DNA of 64,000 nt from Pseudocercospora fijiensis CIRAD86 (lineage: Eukaryota; Ascomycota; Dothideomycetes; Mycosphaerellales; Mycosphaerellaceae): contig NW_006921537.1 of NCBI RefSeq assembly GCF_000340215.1, positions 3,598,080 to 3,662,079 of the forward strand, read 5' to 3'. Under the pieces are notes generated by a model. That model did not search any database, had not been told where the DNA came from, and saw only the letters and a program-made list of their open reading frames with translations. The translations under genes and the position numbers were made by a program. Shown here piece by piece: positions 22,301 through 32,773 of this stretch (the stretch's first letter is position 1; each line of letters starts with the position of its first letter).

Positions 22301-24145
22301 TCAGAACTCCGGCTTCTTGTTTCGCGCCAAAGTCCACATATTCTCCATCTTCGTCTTCGAAAGCACATCCTTTGCCTCGCCATCTGTCTCGCAGGCGCGA
22401 CTTCCCCATCGTTTGAATACTCGCGCAGCTTCATCACCCTCCCAGACCAACAAGCATTGATTATGCGAGAGGTCTTTGAGATTACCGTCTTGATCCAGAG
22501 GATGACACCATTCTTGCGCTTTGCTACCCTGACCTCTAGTTCCTTTGTTGATATCATTTATGCTGCCGTCGGTAAACCCTGTGAAGGTGGTCGGCTCGTT
22601 ATCTGGCGGAGGTGCAGTGTTCTCTTGCCACTTCACACGCTTCAGCATCAACTTCTTGTATGCAGTGATGCTGTGTGAGCCGCCTTCGACAATGACCAGA
22701 TTCATAGTGGGATTGAGGATGACAATGCCAGTCAGGCCATTCTGCTTGGCGTTCATGTCCACTTGGTACCGGTGCTTGCCAGAACTCAAGTCGTCAACCC
22801 GGAAAACAGCAACCTTGACACCTTTAGCCTCATCACCCGCCTGCTGCTGTTTCAACTTCTCTGCTCGCTGCTCGGCAGTAAGTGCACGGTCCGCATTGGC
22901 TTGCTCGTGGTCGTGCGCTCTCTGGGCTATCTCACGATTGACTCGTGCTTCGACTGCAGTCGGATCCTTTACAGCCTGTTCGCCAAGCACTCTCATCATG
23001 TTCGACTTCTTCACTTTTGGCGGTGGTGGTTCAATTAGACCGAGTCGAATCTTGGCCTGTTCTTCTTTCATATCTGCCATTCGTCTCTGCCGTCGTAGCT
23101 TCTTCTGCTCCTTTGTGGTCAGCATTAAAGGTTTCGGCCCCGGCATGAACTTGTCTTGTGGTGCTTGCAACAGCACAGGCCGCTGTATCAGAGCAGTGAT
23201 GATGCTGTCTTCAGTCTCAATCTTATTCCTCCCCGGCGCCTCCCAGTCTTCATAGCTATTCTGGCCTTCTGGAAGCAGACCTTCGTCCCACCATTCAATC
23301 TCTGGGGGCGCTGGAACCAAAAATGACTTGTCTGATGCTTCCTCAATCTCGGCCTTGCGCGTCTCGGCAGCAATACGTCGTTTCATCTCCTCCAGTTTGG
23401 CTTGCTGTCGCAGAGCATTGGCCTGGGCCATGTATTTGCCTTTTTGACTGAAGACCAGCTGCTTACTCTTCCTCTCAGCATATTTGCGTGCAGTAGGCGC
23501 GAATGCTGGATCCTCATGTTCCTGCTGCTGCTCCGGCGGTGCGTCGGTCAGATATGGATTGAGTTTTGGCTTCTCTGGCTCGCGGTTGCCTTTCACAGTG
23601 CTGAATTTTGGACCCTGATGTGCTCCTTTTCCCTTGTCTGCAGACGCATCTCCCATGAGCGAAGGATGCAGTCCAATACCAAGACCACCTCTGGCACCGC
23701 GCACATCTGTTCTCGGAGGAGGAGCAGCAACGACAGGTGAGGCGGGCTTTCTCCTTGCGATCTCTGCCGCTCTTGCCCTCGCTTCGGCCATTTGCCTCTG
23801 TTGCTCAGTCATCTGCTGCGACTGCGGTGGTGGTGCCCCAGGCGCTGCTCCTCCACTTTTCGCAGCCATTTTCGCCTTGAGCTCTGCGATCTTTCGCTGC
23901 GCCTCTGCTCGCTTCGCGGCCTGATCATCTGCTGGTGCTGCCGGAGGAGGCGGTGGTCTTGTTGGCACCGCTCCTGTTGCTGGGCTCGCTCCATTTGGCT
24001 TATTGGCAGCAATCTTTGCTTTCAGTGCTGCCATCTTTTCCGCCGTCTCCCTCTTCTTCCGCTCCAGCTCCGTCTCCTCTCCAACTCGCTGCCTCTTGGC
24101 ATCAATATCAGCGCCATTCGCTTCGTGAGGGCGCTTTCCAGTCAT
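22301..24145 (-). CDS. PRP3: U4/U6 small nuclear ribonucleoprotein Prp3
   Basis: Spliceosome component that binds the U4/U6 duplex in the tri-snRNP. The open frame extends to 24397, but the ATG at 24145 is chosen because it gives MTGKRPHEAN and leaves a promoter before RPA190; the upstream part overlaps the RPA190 start. The product is 614 aa: a charged N-terminus with repeated AALKAKIAA / AELKAKMAA helices and Pro-rich spacers, then the PRP3 domain with NPYLTD, WWDEGLLP, YEDWEAPG and a Lys/Arg-rich RRQRRMADMKEEQ helix. The C-terminal DUF1115 domain has the GGSHSITAYKKLMLKRVKW and CLLVWEGDEA segments. No introns are needed. A GFTDGSIND...HPLDQDGN insert before CLLVWEG is of unclear origin. 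Confidence 0.93.
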   Translation of the reverse strand: MTGKRPHEANGADIDAKRQRVGEETELERKKRETAEKMAALKAKIAANKPNGASPATGAVPTRPPPPPAAPADDQAAKRAEAQRKIAELKAKMAAKSGGAAPGAPPPQSQQMTEQQRQMAEARARAAEIARRKPASPVVAAPPPRTDVRGARGGLGIGLHPSLMGDASADKGKGAHQGPKFSTVKGNREPEKPKLNPYLTDAPPEQQQEHEDPAFAPTARKYAERKSKQLVFSQKGKYMAQANALRQQAKLEEMKRRIAAETRKAEIEEASDKSFLVPAPPEIEWWDEGLLPEGQNSYEDWEAPGRNKIETEDSIITALIQRPVLLQAPQDKFMPGPKPLMLTTKEQKKLRRQRRMADMKEEQAKIRLGLIEPPPPKVKKSNMMRVLGEQAVKDPTAVEARVNREIAQRAHDHEQANADRALTAEQRAEKLKQQQAGDEAKGVKVAVFRVDDLSSGKHRYQVDMNAKQNGLTGIVILNPTMNLVIVEGGSHSITAYKKLMLKRVKWQENTAPPPDNEPTTFTGFTDGSINDINKGTRGQGSKAQEWCHPLDQDGNLKDLSHNQCLLVWEGDEAARVFKRWGSRACETDGEAKDVLSKTKMENMWTLARNKKPEF

Positions 24146-24359
24146 GTTTGCGGTGTTGCTGTGTGAGAGTCTGGCGCGTTTTCGGCTCTCTGCAGTCACA
24201 AATCTGCGCGCACGGGCGACGGCGGCCCGGCGGGAAATCCGAACAGGCGAGGGCCAAGCTTCTGGTAGCCTGAACTTTAACCTCGAGGCAGGAACGACTT
24301 TTTTCTGAGAGCTCGATATGGCTTTGGTGTGATCGCAGCGGCAGACGCACAACGACAAA
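24146..24359. promoter_or_regulatory. Shared divergent promoter, PRP3/RPA190
   Basis: 214 bp between start codons of a splicing factor and the polymerase I large subunit. GC-rich (GGCGACGGCGGCCCGGCGGG at about 24217-24236), no TATA box. One element may drive both genes. Confidence 0.6.
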
Positions 24360-27300
24360 ATGAATCCGTCGCAGCCCGTATCGTCGCAGATATCCAACGT
24401 CAGGTTCGGCTATTTGACAGCTGATCATGTGCGCCAATTGTCCGCCAAGCGCATCACGAGCGCCGTCACTTTCGACACTCTCGCCAACCCGATTCCTGGT
24501 GGATTATACAGTGCAGAGCTGGGCCAGTTCATGGACAATGCCTGCGCAACGTGTGGCTTAAAGAACCCGCAATGTCCTGGTCACCCGGGTCATATAGAAC
24601 TGCCGGTACCATGCTACCACCCGACATTCTTCGACCAGATCCTGCGATTGCTGCGAGGAGCATGCATATACTGTGGCAAGCTCAAGATGAAGCGCATATT
24701 GGTTACGAGGTTCATATGCAAGCTGAGGCTGGTGCGGCACGGTCTGTTGAAAGAGCTGAAAGAGCTGGAAGAGAAGGAGATTCAAGCTGCGAGTGATCCT
24801 ACCAAGGCAGGCGCACATGTGGATCAGGACGAGGACGAGTCCGATGCTGGGGACGCGGACACGAGAGCACTTTCCTTGATGCTGGAGCAATATGTGAACG
24901 ATGCCATCAAAAGAGCGAGAAGGAATGGCACATTATCGACTGCCAAGTCGGAAGCAACAAACGCTGAGCGACGGCGAATAATACAGGATTTTATGAGCAA
25001 CATCAACAAGGGCAAGAGGTGCGGAAATTGTGGAGGCATCAATCACAGCTATCGCAAGGATCGATTCGTGAAGCTCTTCAAAAAGCCCTTGAGTGAGAAG
25101 GATCATGCCGCAATGGTACAGAAAGGCTTGAAGGCGAGGGATCCGTTGGTTGAGATGAGGAGGAAGCTCCGAGCTGAACGAAGTCGGAAGAGAAAACGAG
25201 ACGAAGATGAAGCTGTGGCAGATCTCGATCGAACTTCGGAAGAAGAGGTGGAAGAGGAGTCGGAAGGAGAGCCGACTATCATAGGCGGTGACCTTGAAGA
25301 TGCCATGGTCATTGATGGCGCCGCTGAGACTGCCGCTCGAGCCCAAAAGAAGCCAAAAGCTCAGGACGAGTATCTCAATCCCAGCAGAGTTTATGCTCAG
25401 CTTCAGCAGCTCTTTGAAAGCGATGCCGAAGTGCTCAGCTTGGTATATGGTCAAGCTAGCCGGAAAGGTCTATCGGCAGACATGTTCTTCCTTCAAACCT
25501 TGCTTGTTCCTCCGAATCGCTTCAGACCTGAGGCCAGACAAGGAGATGGTGCAATCAGTGAAGCCTTGGAAAACGGCGCATACCGAAGCATTTTGCAGAA
25601 CTGCGACACCATCACAGAAATACAGCGAGAACTCAGTGGCGGCAAGCCAGCGGAGACGCGATACAGAGAGCGGACATATGCCGACCTTGAAAGCGCTTGG
25701 CTTGTGCTGCAGGAGAACGTCAACACGCTGATAGACAAAGACCGCTCTCCTTTGCAAGGTGCTGCGAATGCCCGAACGCCGGACGGCATCAAGCAGAAAC
25801 TGGAGAAGAAGGAAGGTATGTTCCGAAAGTACATGATGGGTAAGCGTGTCAACTTCGCTGCTCGTACTGTCATCTCGCCCGATCCGAACATTGAGACGAA
25901 TGAGATTGGTGTCCCTCCAGTCTTTGCTGTCAAGCTGACATATCCGGAACCCGTCACGCAATGGAATTACGAAGAACTCCAAGCAGCTGTACAGAACGGA
26001 CCTCACATCTGGCCTGGCGCTGTTGCAATAGAAAGCGAGAATGGATCCGTTATAAGCTTGGAAAGGAAAAATCCCGAAGAGCGGCTAGCTTTGGCGAACT
26101 CATTACTTGCACCTTCGCCATCTGGCAACACACGAGGAGCACGACCGAAGAAAGTGCATCGTCATCTTAACAATGGCGATATTGTCATCATGAATCGACA
26201 GCCCACCCTCCACAAACCGTCTATGATGTGTCATCGAGCAAGAGTACTACCTGGAGAGAAGACACTTCGTATGCACTATGCAAATTGCAACACTTACAAC
26301 GCCGATTTCGATGGTGACGAAATGAACATGCATTTCCCGCAGAACGAGCTAGCGAGAGCAGAAGCGCTGTCCATCGCTGACACAGATCATCAATATCTGT
26401 CTGGAACCGCCGGCAATCCGCTTCGAGGTCTCATTCAAGACCACATCTCGATGTGTGTCTGGCTGACGAGTCGTGACATGTTCTTCGAACGAGGAGACTA
26501 CATGAATTTGCTGTATGCAGCTTTACGGCCGGAATCTGGGCATTGCTCAAATGGCAAGGTGGAAACAGTGCCGCCAGCTGTCTTCAAGCCAAAGCCTATG
26601 TGGACAGGAAAACAGGTTGTCAGCACCATTCTGAAGAACCTGCAGCCACAAGGCGCTCAGGGCCTGACCATGAACGGTAAGAGCACAACGCCTGCCACGA
26701 TGTGGGGTAAGGTTGGCAAGGATGAGGGTGAAGTGATCGTGAAAGATGGTGATCTGCTGCAAGGTATCCTTGACAAAAAGCAGATCGGACCTGCATCTGG
26801 TGGATTCGTCAACGCAGTCTACGAAGCTTACGGCCACACAATCGCTGGTAAGCTGCTCAGCGTGCTCGGTCGACTCTTGACAAAATTGCTTCATATGCGC
26901 GCATTCTCTTGTGGCGTCGAAGATTTGATATTCACGCGAAACGGCGAGGAAAGCAGACAGAAAGCGTTGGCTGGCGCACAGACTGTCGGTCTGGAAGTTG
27001 CATCGAAATATGTGTCGCTGCAAGACCAAAAGCCGACGAGCGAAGACAAAGAGTTGAAGCGGCGACTGGAAGATGTCGTGCGAGAAGACGCAAAACTTCA
27101 TGGCTTGGATCTGCTTTCCAACGCTGCTACAGCACAGCTCAGTAGCCAGGTTTCAACAGATTGCATGCCTGCTGGACTTGCCAAGCCTTTCCCGAAGAAC
27201 CAGATGCAGACCATGACCAATTCCGGTGCGAAGGGATCGAAGGTGAACGTCAACCTCATTTCTTGCAATCTAGGTCAACAGGTCTTGGAAGGTCGAAGAG

Positions 27301-29546
27301 TACCAGTAATGGTCAGCGGGAAGACTCTGCCTTGTTTTGCGCCCTTCGACTCCAGCGTGCGGGCAGGAGGATACATTGTCGACCGTTTCTTGACAGGTAT
27401 CCGCCCGCAAGAATACTTCTTCCACGCCATGGCTGGTCGAGAAGGTCTCATTGATACAGCTGTCAAGACTTCACGTTCTGGATACCTTCAACGTTGCTTG
27501 ATCAAGGGTATGGAAGGGCTACGCGTTGAGTACGACACGACTGTACGTAACACAGAAGATGGCAGTGTGGTGCAATTCTTGTACGGCGAGGATGGCCTCG
27601 ATGTCGGAAAGGCGAAGTACATGGATGACTACAAGTTCACCGCAGAGAACTACCTTTCGCTCTTCAACAGCATGCAGATGGGTGAGGCATTCGACAGACT
27701 GCTCAGTCAAGAGGCAAAGGATCACAACAAAGCCGCTGAGAAGAAATTCCGCAAGACAGGGGACCTTGGCAGTTCTGATCCTGCAATTGCGTTGTATTCA
27801 CCAGCAAACCATGTCGGAGCTATCAGCGAGAAGCAGTTCACGCAAATCCGCGACTACATTGAGAGCAATCCTCATAGGCTCGTGAGGGATAAGAAGCAGG
27901 GAGTCGATGGGCCATCAACGCTCTCGAAACGGAATCTAGAGCACATTCTTGCGGTGCGCTACCTCAAGTCAGTGGTTGAATCGGGAGAAGCTGTCGGTGT
28001 CGTTGCAGGCCAGTCTGTTGGTGAACCGTCCACACAGATGACGCTGAACACTTTCCACTTGGCTGGTCACGCTGCAAAGAACGTCACACTAGGTATTCCT
28101 CGTCTACGAGAAATCGTGATGACTGCTGCGAAGGAGATCTCAACACCGCAGATGACGCTGCTCATGAATCGTGGTATCTCTGCGGAAGATGCGAAAAAGT
28201 TTGCAAAGGGTATCAGCAAGCTCAGTCTGGCAGAAATCATTGACAAAGTGACTGTTTCCGAGACGGTCGGCAAGGGCATTGGATATGGCGAGGCGAAACA
28301 GTACAGTATTCGCTTGGACTTCTTCCCGAGCGATGAATACCGACGCGAGTACGCCATCACTGTCCAGGATGTTGTGCGGACGATCGAGCACAGTCTCCTG
28401 CCAGTCCTCCAGAAGACCGTCCGGAAAGAGCTGAAGAAGCGCGGTGATGCCAAGACACTCAAGGGCGTGGAGGCCGCGCTGGGCGAAGTTGGTAAGAGCA
28501 AGGGCACAGTCGAACAGGAGCGGACGCATCCTCAGGCCGATCGCGAGGGCGGCGATGACGACTCAGATGGCGAGGGAGACGACGATGCTACCCGCGACAA
28601 GACCAAGAGCAACCAGCAGCAGGCTGGATACGAGGCCTTCGAAGACGATGAAGAGCAAGACATCCAGCGCGATCTTCGAAGAAGGGATGCGACGCCCGAA
28701 CCTGAAGACGCCCCTCCTGAAGATGAAGCATACGGCGGTTCAGAAAGCGGGTCGCCAGAGCCCGAAGAGTCATTTAGAACCGATCGGAAGAACATCGCTG
28801 CCAACCGTCTCGATCGGATCAAGGGCTCCGACAAGACCAACGACATCGCCTCCTTCGAGTTCGACGACCGAAAAGGCTCTTACTGCAACTTCGTCATGGA
28901 ATACGACTCGACAACCGCCAAGATCCTCATGCTTAACCTCCTTGAAACCTCCCTCCGAAACTCCCTCATCCAACACGTCGACAAAATCGAAGGCTGCATG
29001 CTCGACGAAGAAGCCCTCAAAGACGCAGCAAAGAAGAGCCCTGATGTCACTCCCACACCAACCCTCCTCGCTTCAGGCGTCAACATAAAAGCAATGTGGG
29101 ACTTCCAACACGCCATAAACCCAAACCACATCTACACCAACTCCATCCACGACATTCTACTCTACTACGGCGTCGAAGCCGCCCGCGCCGCCATCGTCAA
29201 AGAACTCCAAAGCGTCTTCGGCGGTCACGGCATCAGTGTAGATCCTCGCCACCTCATGTTGATTGCCGATTACATGACGAGGAATGGCGGATATCAGGCT
29301 TTCAGTCGCATGGGCTATGGAAGTAATGTTAGTCCGTTTATGAAAATGAGTTTTGAGACTACTGTGAGCTTTTTGAAGGATGCTGTGTTGAATGGTGAAG
29401 TTGAGGATTTGAAGGGGCCGAGTGCGAGGATTGTGGTGGGGAAGGTTGGGGGGATGGGGACGGGGATGTGTGATGTTTTTTTGCCGGTTAGGGAGAGGGG
29501 TGTAGAGGAAGAGGAAGAGGAGGGGGATGTTGAGATGGAGGATTGA
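24360..29546 (+). CDS. RPA190: RNA polymerase I largest subunit (A190)
   Basis: Catalytic subunit for rRNA transcription in the nucleolus; 1728 aa (yeast 1664) in one intronless frame. The zinc-binding clamp head has C62, C65, C72 and H75 (CATCGLKNPQCPGH); a second Cys set is CIYCGKL and CGNCGG. The active-site loop NADFDGDEMNMHFPQ begins at residue 647 and holds the three Mg-binding aspartates. The trigger/bridge region includes AVGVVAGQSVGEPSTQMTLN. An acidic insert (about residues 1395-1480, rich in D, E and S) interrupts the jaw, as is usual for A190. The C-terminal clamp has MTRNGGYQAFSRMG. The chain ends in a run of Glu (VEEEEEEGDVEMED), which I do not recall from yeast. Start agrees with the conserved SNVRFGYLTADHVRQLS. 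Confidence 0.97.
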   Translation: MNPSQPVSSQISNVRFGYLTADHVRQLSAKRITSAVTFDTLANPIPGGLYSAELGQFMDNACATCGLKNPQCPGHPGHIELPVPCYHPTFFDQILRLLRGACIYCGKLKMKRILVTRFICKLRLVRHGLLKELKELEEKEIQAASDPTKAGAHVDQDEDESDAGDADTRALSLMLEQYVNDAIKRARRNGTLSTAKSEATNAERRRIIQDFMSNINKGKRCGNCGGINHSYRKDRFVKLFKKPLSEKDHAAMVQKGLKARDPLVEMRRKLRAERSRKRKRDEDEAVADLDRTSEEEVEEESEGEPTIIGGDLEDAMVIDGAAETAARAQKKPKAQDEYLNPSRVYAQLQQLFESDAEVLSLVYGQASRKGLSADMFFLQTLLVPPNRFRPEARQGDGAISEALENGAYRSILQNCDTITEIQRELSGGKPAETRYRERTYADLESAWLVLQENVNTLIDKDRSPLQGAANARTPDGIKQKLEKKEGMFRKYMMGKRVNFAARTVISPDPNIETNEIGVPPVFAVKLTYPEPVTQWNYEELQAAVQNGPHIWPGAVAIESENGSVISLERKNPEERLALANSLLAPSPSGNTRGARPKKVHRHLNNGDIVIMNRQPTLHKPSMMCHRARVLPGEKTLRMHYANCNTYNADFDGDEMNMHFPQNELARAEALSIADTDHQYLSGTAGNPLRGLIQDHISMCVWLTSRDMFFERGDYMNLLYAALRPESGHCSNGKVETVPPAVFKPKPMWTGKQVVSTILKNLQPQGAQGLTMNGKSTTPATMWGKVGKDEGEVIVKDGDLLQGILDKKQIGPASGGFVNAVYEAYGHTIAGKLLSVLGRLLTKLLHMRAFSCGVEDLIFTRNGEESRQKALAGAQTVGLEVASKYVSLQDQKPTSEDKELKRRLEDVVREDAKLHGLDLLSNAATAQLSSQVSTDCMPAGLAKPFPKNQMQTMTNSGAKGSKVNVNLISCNLGQQVLEGRRVPVMVSGKTLPCFAPFDSSVRAGGYIVDRFLTGIRPQEYFFHAMAGREGLIDTAVKTSRSGYLQRCLIKGMEGLRVEYDTTVRNTEDGSVVQFLYGEDGLDVGKAKYMDDYKFTAENYLSLFNSMQMGEAFDRLLSQEAKDHNKAAEKKFRKTGDLGSSDPAIALYSPANHVGAISEKQFTQIRDYIESNPHRLVRDKKQGVDGPSTLSKRNLEHILAVRYLKSVVESGEAVGVVAGQSVGEPSTQMTLNTFHLAGHAAKNVTLGIPRLREIVMTAAKEISTPQMTLLMNRGISAEDAKKFAKGISKLSLAEIIDKVTVSETVGKGIGYGEAKQYSIRLDFFPSDEYRREYAITVQDVVRTIEHSLLPVLQKTVRKELKKRGDAKTLKGVEAALGEVGKSKGTVEQERTHPQADREGGDDDSDGEGDDDATRDKTKSNQQQAGYEAFEDDEEQDIQRDLRRRDATPEPEDAPPEDEAYGGSESGSPEPEESFRTDRKNIAANRLDRIKGSDKTNDIASFEFDDRKGSYCNFVMEYDSTTAKILMLNLLETSLRNSLIQHVDKIEGCMLDEEALKDAAKKSPDVTPTPTLLASGVNIKAMWDFQHAINPNHIYTNSIHDILLYYGVEAARAAIVKELQSVFGGHGISVDPRHLMLIADYMTRNGGYQAFSRMGYGSNVSPFMKMSFETTVSFLKDAVLNGEVEDLKGPSARIVVGKVGGMGTGMCDVFLPVRERGVEEEEEEGDVEMED

Positions 29547-30103
29547 GAGAGATTTTGGGTTGGGAGTGGTGGTGTATGGTATGGTATTTCTGTTTGAGAG
29601 CGATGCTTTGCTCAGTAACAGGCGGGCATAAGATGTATAGAAAGCATGGGTATGGCCCAATTTTTTCACATCTCATCGTCTCTTGGAGCGCACCATGCTG
29701 AATTTCGACATTGCCGCGGGACTCGTTCCGGTGATTGCAGAGTTCGAAGGTGGCGGCCCTCCTTACATGTACGACACTGACGAGAATGGATCACGAGCTT
29801 CAAATAGGTTTGTTTATATACGCGAAGAGGTAGTGCACGTATTGACGTAGCCAGGCCTACATATGCCAACGGTTGGCACATGCCACAGCGGCCTGTAAGC
29901 CCAATTATTCACTCATTCACTCACTAATCGTTGAGACCGTGCTGTATACATGTATAAATGTAGCTAGCTAATCGTAGTAAAGGCTCGCCGGCCTCCTACG
30001 CTATGCGTTATCCAAATCCAGAAATTCAAAAACTCCAAACGCCGTCATGCTTTCTGTCGCTCAGTCAATCTGACAACTCACCTCACCTGCCAGGTGATTT
30101 TCT
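29547..30103. other. Convergent intergenic region downstream of RPA190
   Basis: 557 bp with no motif-bearing frame and no tRNA-like element. Two TATA-like strings (about 29813 and 29950) have no associated gene. Confidence 0.5.
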
Positions 30104-31147
30104 CTATCTCCCTTCATTCAAAGCATTGCGACCCTCGAGCTTGCGAAGAGAGTCCTGCAGCACCCTAAGACTCTCCCCAGTGAGAGCACCAATCTTCTCT
30201 AAGTCGTCGCAGTCGACGTCTCGAATCACTGGATCGGAGAGGCGAATAACCATAGTCTTACGATCCAAAGCTCCCCTACCGGTCTTATACTCGACTTTTA
30301 GAATCGGAGCATTAGGATTCTGCGGCGTATAGTCTTCTTCTTTGGCGCTATACGGCATCAAATTGAGGTGTTCAACCCATTCGTTCTTTGGCACTTTTGC
30401 GAGGCCAGTGTCGCCGTGAGTCAAGACTCTACACTCCTTGACGCGTCGGACGTGGCGCGTATCGATGATGAAAGTGCGTGCTTTGTCTTCTTGGAGCACA
30501 CCGTTGCGATCCTTCCAGACGCCTGGATCGCCTTCCTTCTTCGTTGAGCCTGCTGGCAAGGGGAAGGTATCGGTGTGGCGGACGATCAAACCTGGTACTT
30601 GGTCGGAGAAGAGAACTTGATGAAGCGCCGTCCTGAGGGGTGCTGCGACGGTTGACTTGGTTCCATACCTGCCGATGAATGAAGTTTTCGTCGATTGCTC
30701 GTTCCGCTTGAGCTTGTGAGTGTGCGTCGCTCTCTTTAGGGCCAGCTGCTGATGTTTGACTTGCGCCTCCTGGATCATATTCTTGGCTCCCTGCGTTTTC
30801 TCGCGCTCACGACCCCAGTCACCATCCATGTTTCGATGCCCATTACGAATTTTGGCATCATGGTCGTAAGCCGCGGTGAGTTTTTCTTCGTGGACTTTCT
30901 GATCGAACTTCCGTTGTTGGTGCTTTGGTCGAATGAATCCATCGTCCTCTTGATTCTGTTCCTTCGTGCTTGGGGCCTGTTGAGAATGTACATTATTCTC
31001 TTTGCCAAGTGTCAAGTCCGATGGGGTGGTAGCAGGAATGTATAGCTGATTGGGAGGTAGTTGTCGGGTGTTAGTAGTATCCTTCAAGACCTCCGCCGGG
31101 TTCTTGTCCTTCTTCGGGAGAAACCCGAGGAATCGCTGACCGGTCAT
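30104..31147 (-). CDS. Hypothetical protein, 347 aa, Lys/Gln-rich N-terminal half
   Basis: I do not recognise a family. The frame is long and intronless, in un-RIPed DNA between two genes. The N-terminus is MTGQRFLGFLPKK. Residues about 50-160 are highly charged and probably helical (HEEKLTAAYDHDAKIRN, REREKTQGAKNMIQEAQ). The second half is more globular, with VLFSDQVPGLIVRHTDTFPLP, FIIDTRHVRRVKECRVLTHGD, WVEHLNLMPYS and RKTMVIRLSDPVIRDVDCDDLE. There is no signal peptide or membrane segment. The next gene lies 717 bp away in divergent orientation. A lineage-restricted ascomycete protein is plausible. Confidence 0.7.
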   Translation of the reverse strand: MTGQRFLGFLPKKDKNPAEVLKDTTNTRQLPPNQLYIPATTPSDLTLGKENNVHSQQAPSTKEQNQEDDGFIRPKHQQRKFDQKVHEEKLTAAYDHDAKIRNGHRNMDGDWGREREKTQGAKNMIQEAQVKHQQLALKRATHTHKLKRNEQSTKTSFIGRYGTKSTVAAPLRTALHQVLFSDQVPGLIVRHTDTFPLPAGSTKKEGDPGVWKDRNGVLQEDKARTFIIDTRHVRRVKECRVLTHGDTGLAKVPKNEWVEHLNLMPYSAKEEDYTPQNPNAPILKVEYKTGRGALDRKTMVIRLSDPVIRDVDCDDLEKIGALTGESLRVLQDSLRKLEGRNALNEGR

Positions 31148-31864
31148 GCTGATGGTGATGAGAGTTTCGCTTGTAGTATAGGGTCGTGGATATGCGGATT
31201 GCTTAGATTGTATAAGTTAGGCACGAAGCTTGTGTTCAGTGTCGTTGTAAGCTAGGGACCCAGTGTGAGGAGAGTAAGTCTACTAGCGAAGAAAAATTAG
31301 AAGTACTTCAGCGAGTGTCGAACGTGAACGGAGCATTCACAGGCAATACTCCTTCACACTTGCTTTTCGACAGATCAAGTGAATGCCAACCACTAGTTGA
31401 AACAGCTCAGCAGAGCAACCAGTAAATGCAAATTCGATGAAGCGCAAAACAAATCAAGGAGCAATACGCTTCATCTTTCTCGTCGGGAAATGATCGTCTA
31501 TCCTCAGGAGCAAGACCTGCTGGTAAGCAAGGAATGGACTGCCAAGGCTTGGAGCAGTACAGCAGGCTTGTAATGATCGAAATCGAATTGTGTGAATGCA
31601 CCCTCGTTCACTGTGCAAGCCCAACTTTGTGTTGGGCAGGGCGGCGGGAGTAATGCGAATGGCACTGTTCACTAGTGAATAAGCAGTCAGACTGGCGACA
31701 AAGCATTGTTACCCTATCACGATTAAGCAAACATTTCCTTTATAAGAGCACCTTTCTTCACGGAGTTGGCACTGCTCACGTACCTTCATTTTTTGCAGTA
31801 TCACTCGAGTTACTCTGCCCCCAATCGAGACCGAATTCGCACGATAGACGGCAGACCCTATACC
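31148..31864. other. Divergent intergenic region between two hypothetical genes
   Basis: 717 bp, un-RIPed. Short frames on both strands without motifs. Probably holds both promoters. CTTTATAAG at about 31738-31746, some 120 bp before the 31865 start, is a TATA candidate. Confidence 0.45.
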
Positions 31865-32773
31865 ATGAAGGCAAATTTCGCTCTCGCAGGAAAGCTTGCT
31901 TTGCTGCTGACGCCACTGCATAAGATCAGGCATTCAGCCACCATATCAGCATTCAAAAGCGGTCTTCGTCGCACGACCAAGAAATGCCGGACTACGAACA
32001 TCGAGAAGGATGGATCTGACGCCGCAGACAAGGACTCATCCTCAGAAAAACAAAGATCCGAAGCGTCTCAGTCTCAAACCGGCGGCTACGCTGTAGACTC
32101 AGCGCAAAGTCTCATACCCGAAACCGAGCCAGATGAAGGAGACGCTCCGGTCATGTCGCTCGACGATCTCCCAGACGTCTCAAACCCAGAAGTGGATATA
32201 CTTCACTACAACTTCACCATGTCCAAAATGCAGTTCGAAGATGCACAGCAAATGTTTCTCGCCCGAGAAACAAAATTTGACCAAGAGCTCCAGGAACGCG
32301 CTGAAAGACTGAACTCCGGTGAAGAAGTCGAGACAATAACTGAGCTCGATATGCGACAGCTACAGGAATCCAGGCGCTTAACCAGCTGGCTCATCGAAGC
32401 AGAGAAGAAATACGATAACGCCAAGTTAGCCCTTTGCGAGGCTGGTGTTCAACCGCTAGGCTCAAACATCGCGTCTGGTTTCATCGATGACGTTGACGAT
32501 GGTTATCGTATCAGCGAAGAAAAGGCTTGGATTGTGACTGCGAACTCGAGTCGCTTGCGACAGTGGCTCAGCAATATTCCCGACCAGATCGAGGATTCAG
32601 AGACTGCTGAAGATCTTCGAGAGAGAGATTTAGATCCGTGGACGGCTGAAGAGGTTGAAATTTGCGATAGTTGGAGCATGGTCGCAGACGGAGCTGAAAG
32701 GAGACGAATTGACCGATGGCGGTCTTTGGTGGATGCGATGGCCGTAGGACAGGGTTCGCAAGTCGATGAGTAG
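31865..32773 (+). CDS. Hypothetical protein, 302 aa, coiled/charged
   Basis: The family is not recognised with certainty. The frame opens at 31766, but the second ATG (31865, context ACCATGAAG) is the more natural start. The N-terminus is basic with a short hydrophobic stretch (ANFALAGKLALLLTPLH), which could be a weak targeting or anchor segment. A Ser/Glu-rich linker follows. The central part (LDDLPDVSNPEVDILHYNF through WLIEAEKKYDNAKLALCEAG) looks like a pair of amphipathic helices. Next comes an acidic turn IASGFIDDVDDGYRISEEKAW, then a Trp-containing C-terminus (WTAEEVEICDSWSMV). The centre is ordered enough to suggest a conserved ascomycete family. Confidence 0.65.
   Translation: MKANFALAGKLALLLTPLHKIRHSATISAFKSGLRRTTKKCRTTNIEKDGSDAADKDSSSEKQRSEASQSQTGGYAVDSAQSLIPETEPDEGDAPVMSLDDLPDVSNPEVDILHYNFTMSKMQFEDAQQMFLARETKFDQELQERAERLNSGEEVETITELDMRQLQESRRLTSWLIEAEKKYDNAKLALCEAGVQPLGSNIASGFIDDVDDGYRISEEKAWIVTANSSRLRQWLSNIPDQIEDSETAEDLRERDLDPWTAEEVEICDSWSMVADGAERRRIDRWRSLVDAMAVGQGSQVDE

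Noticed and set aside
24146..24397. Long N-terminal extension of PRP3
   Set aside because: The frame is open up to 24397 but would overlap the start of RPA190 on the other strand; the conserved protein begins at the ATG at 24145.
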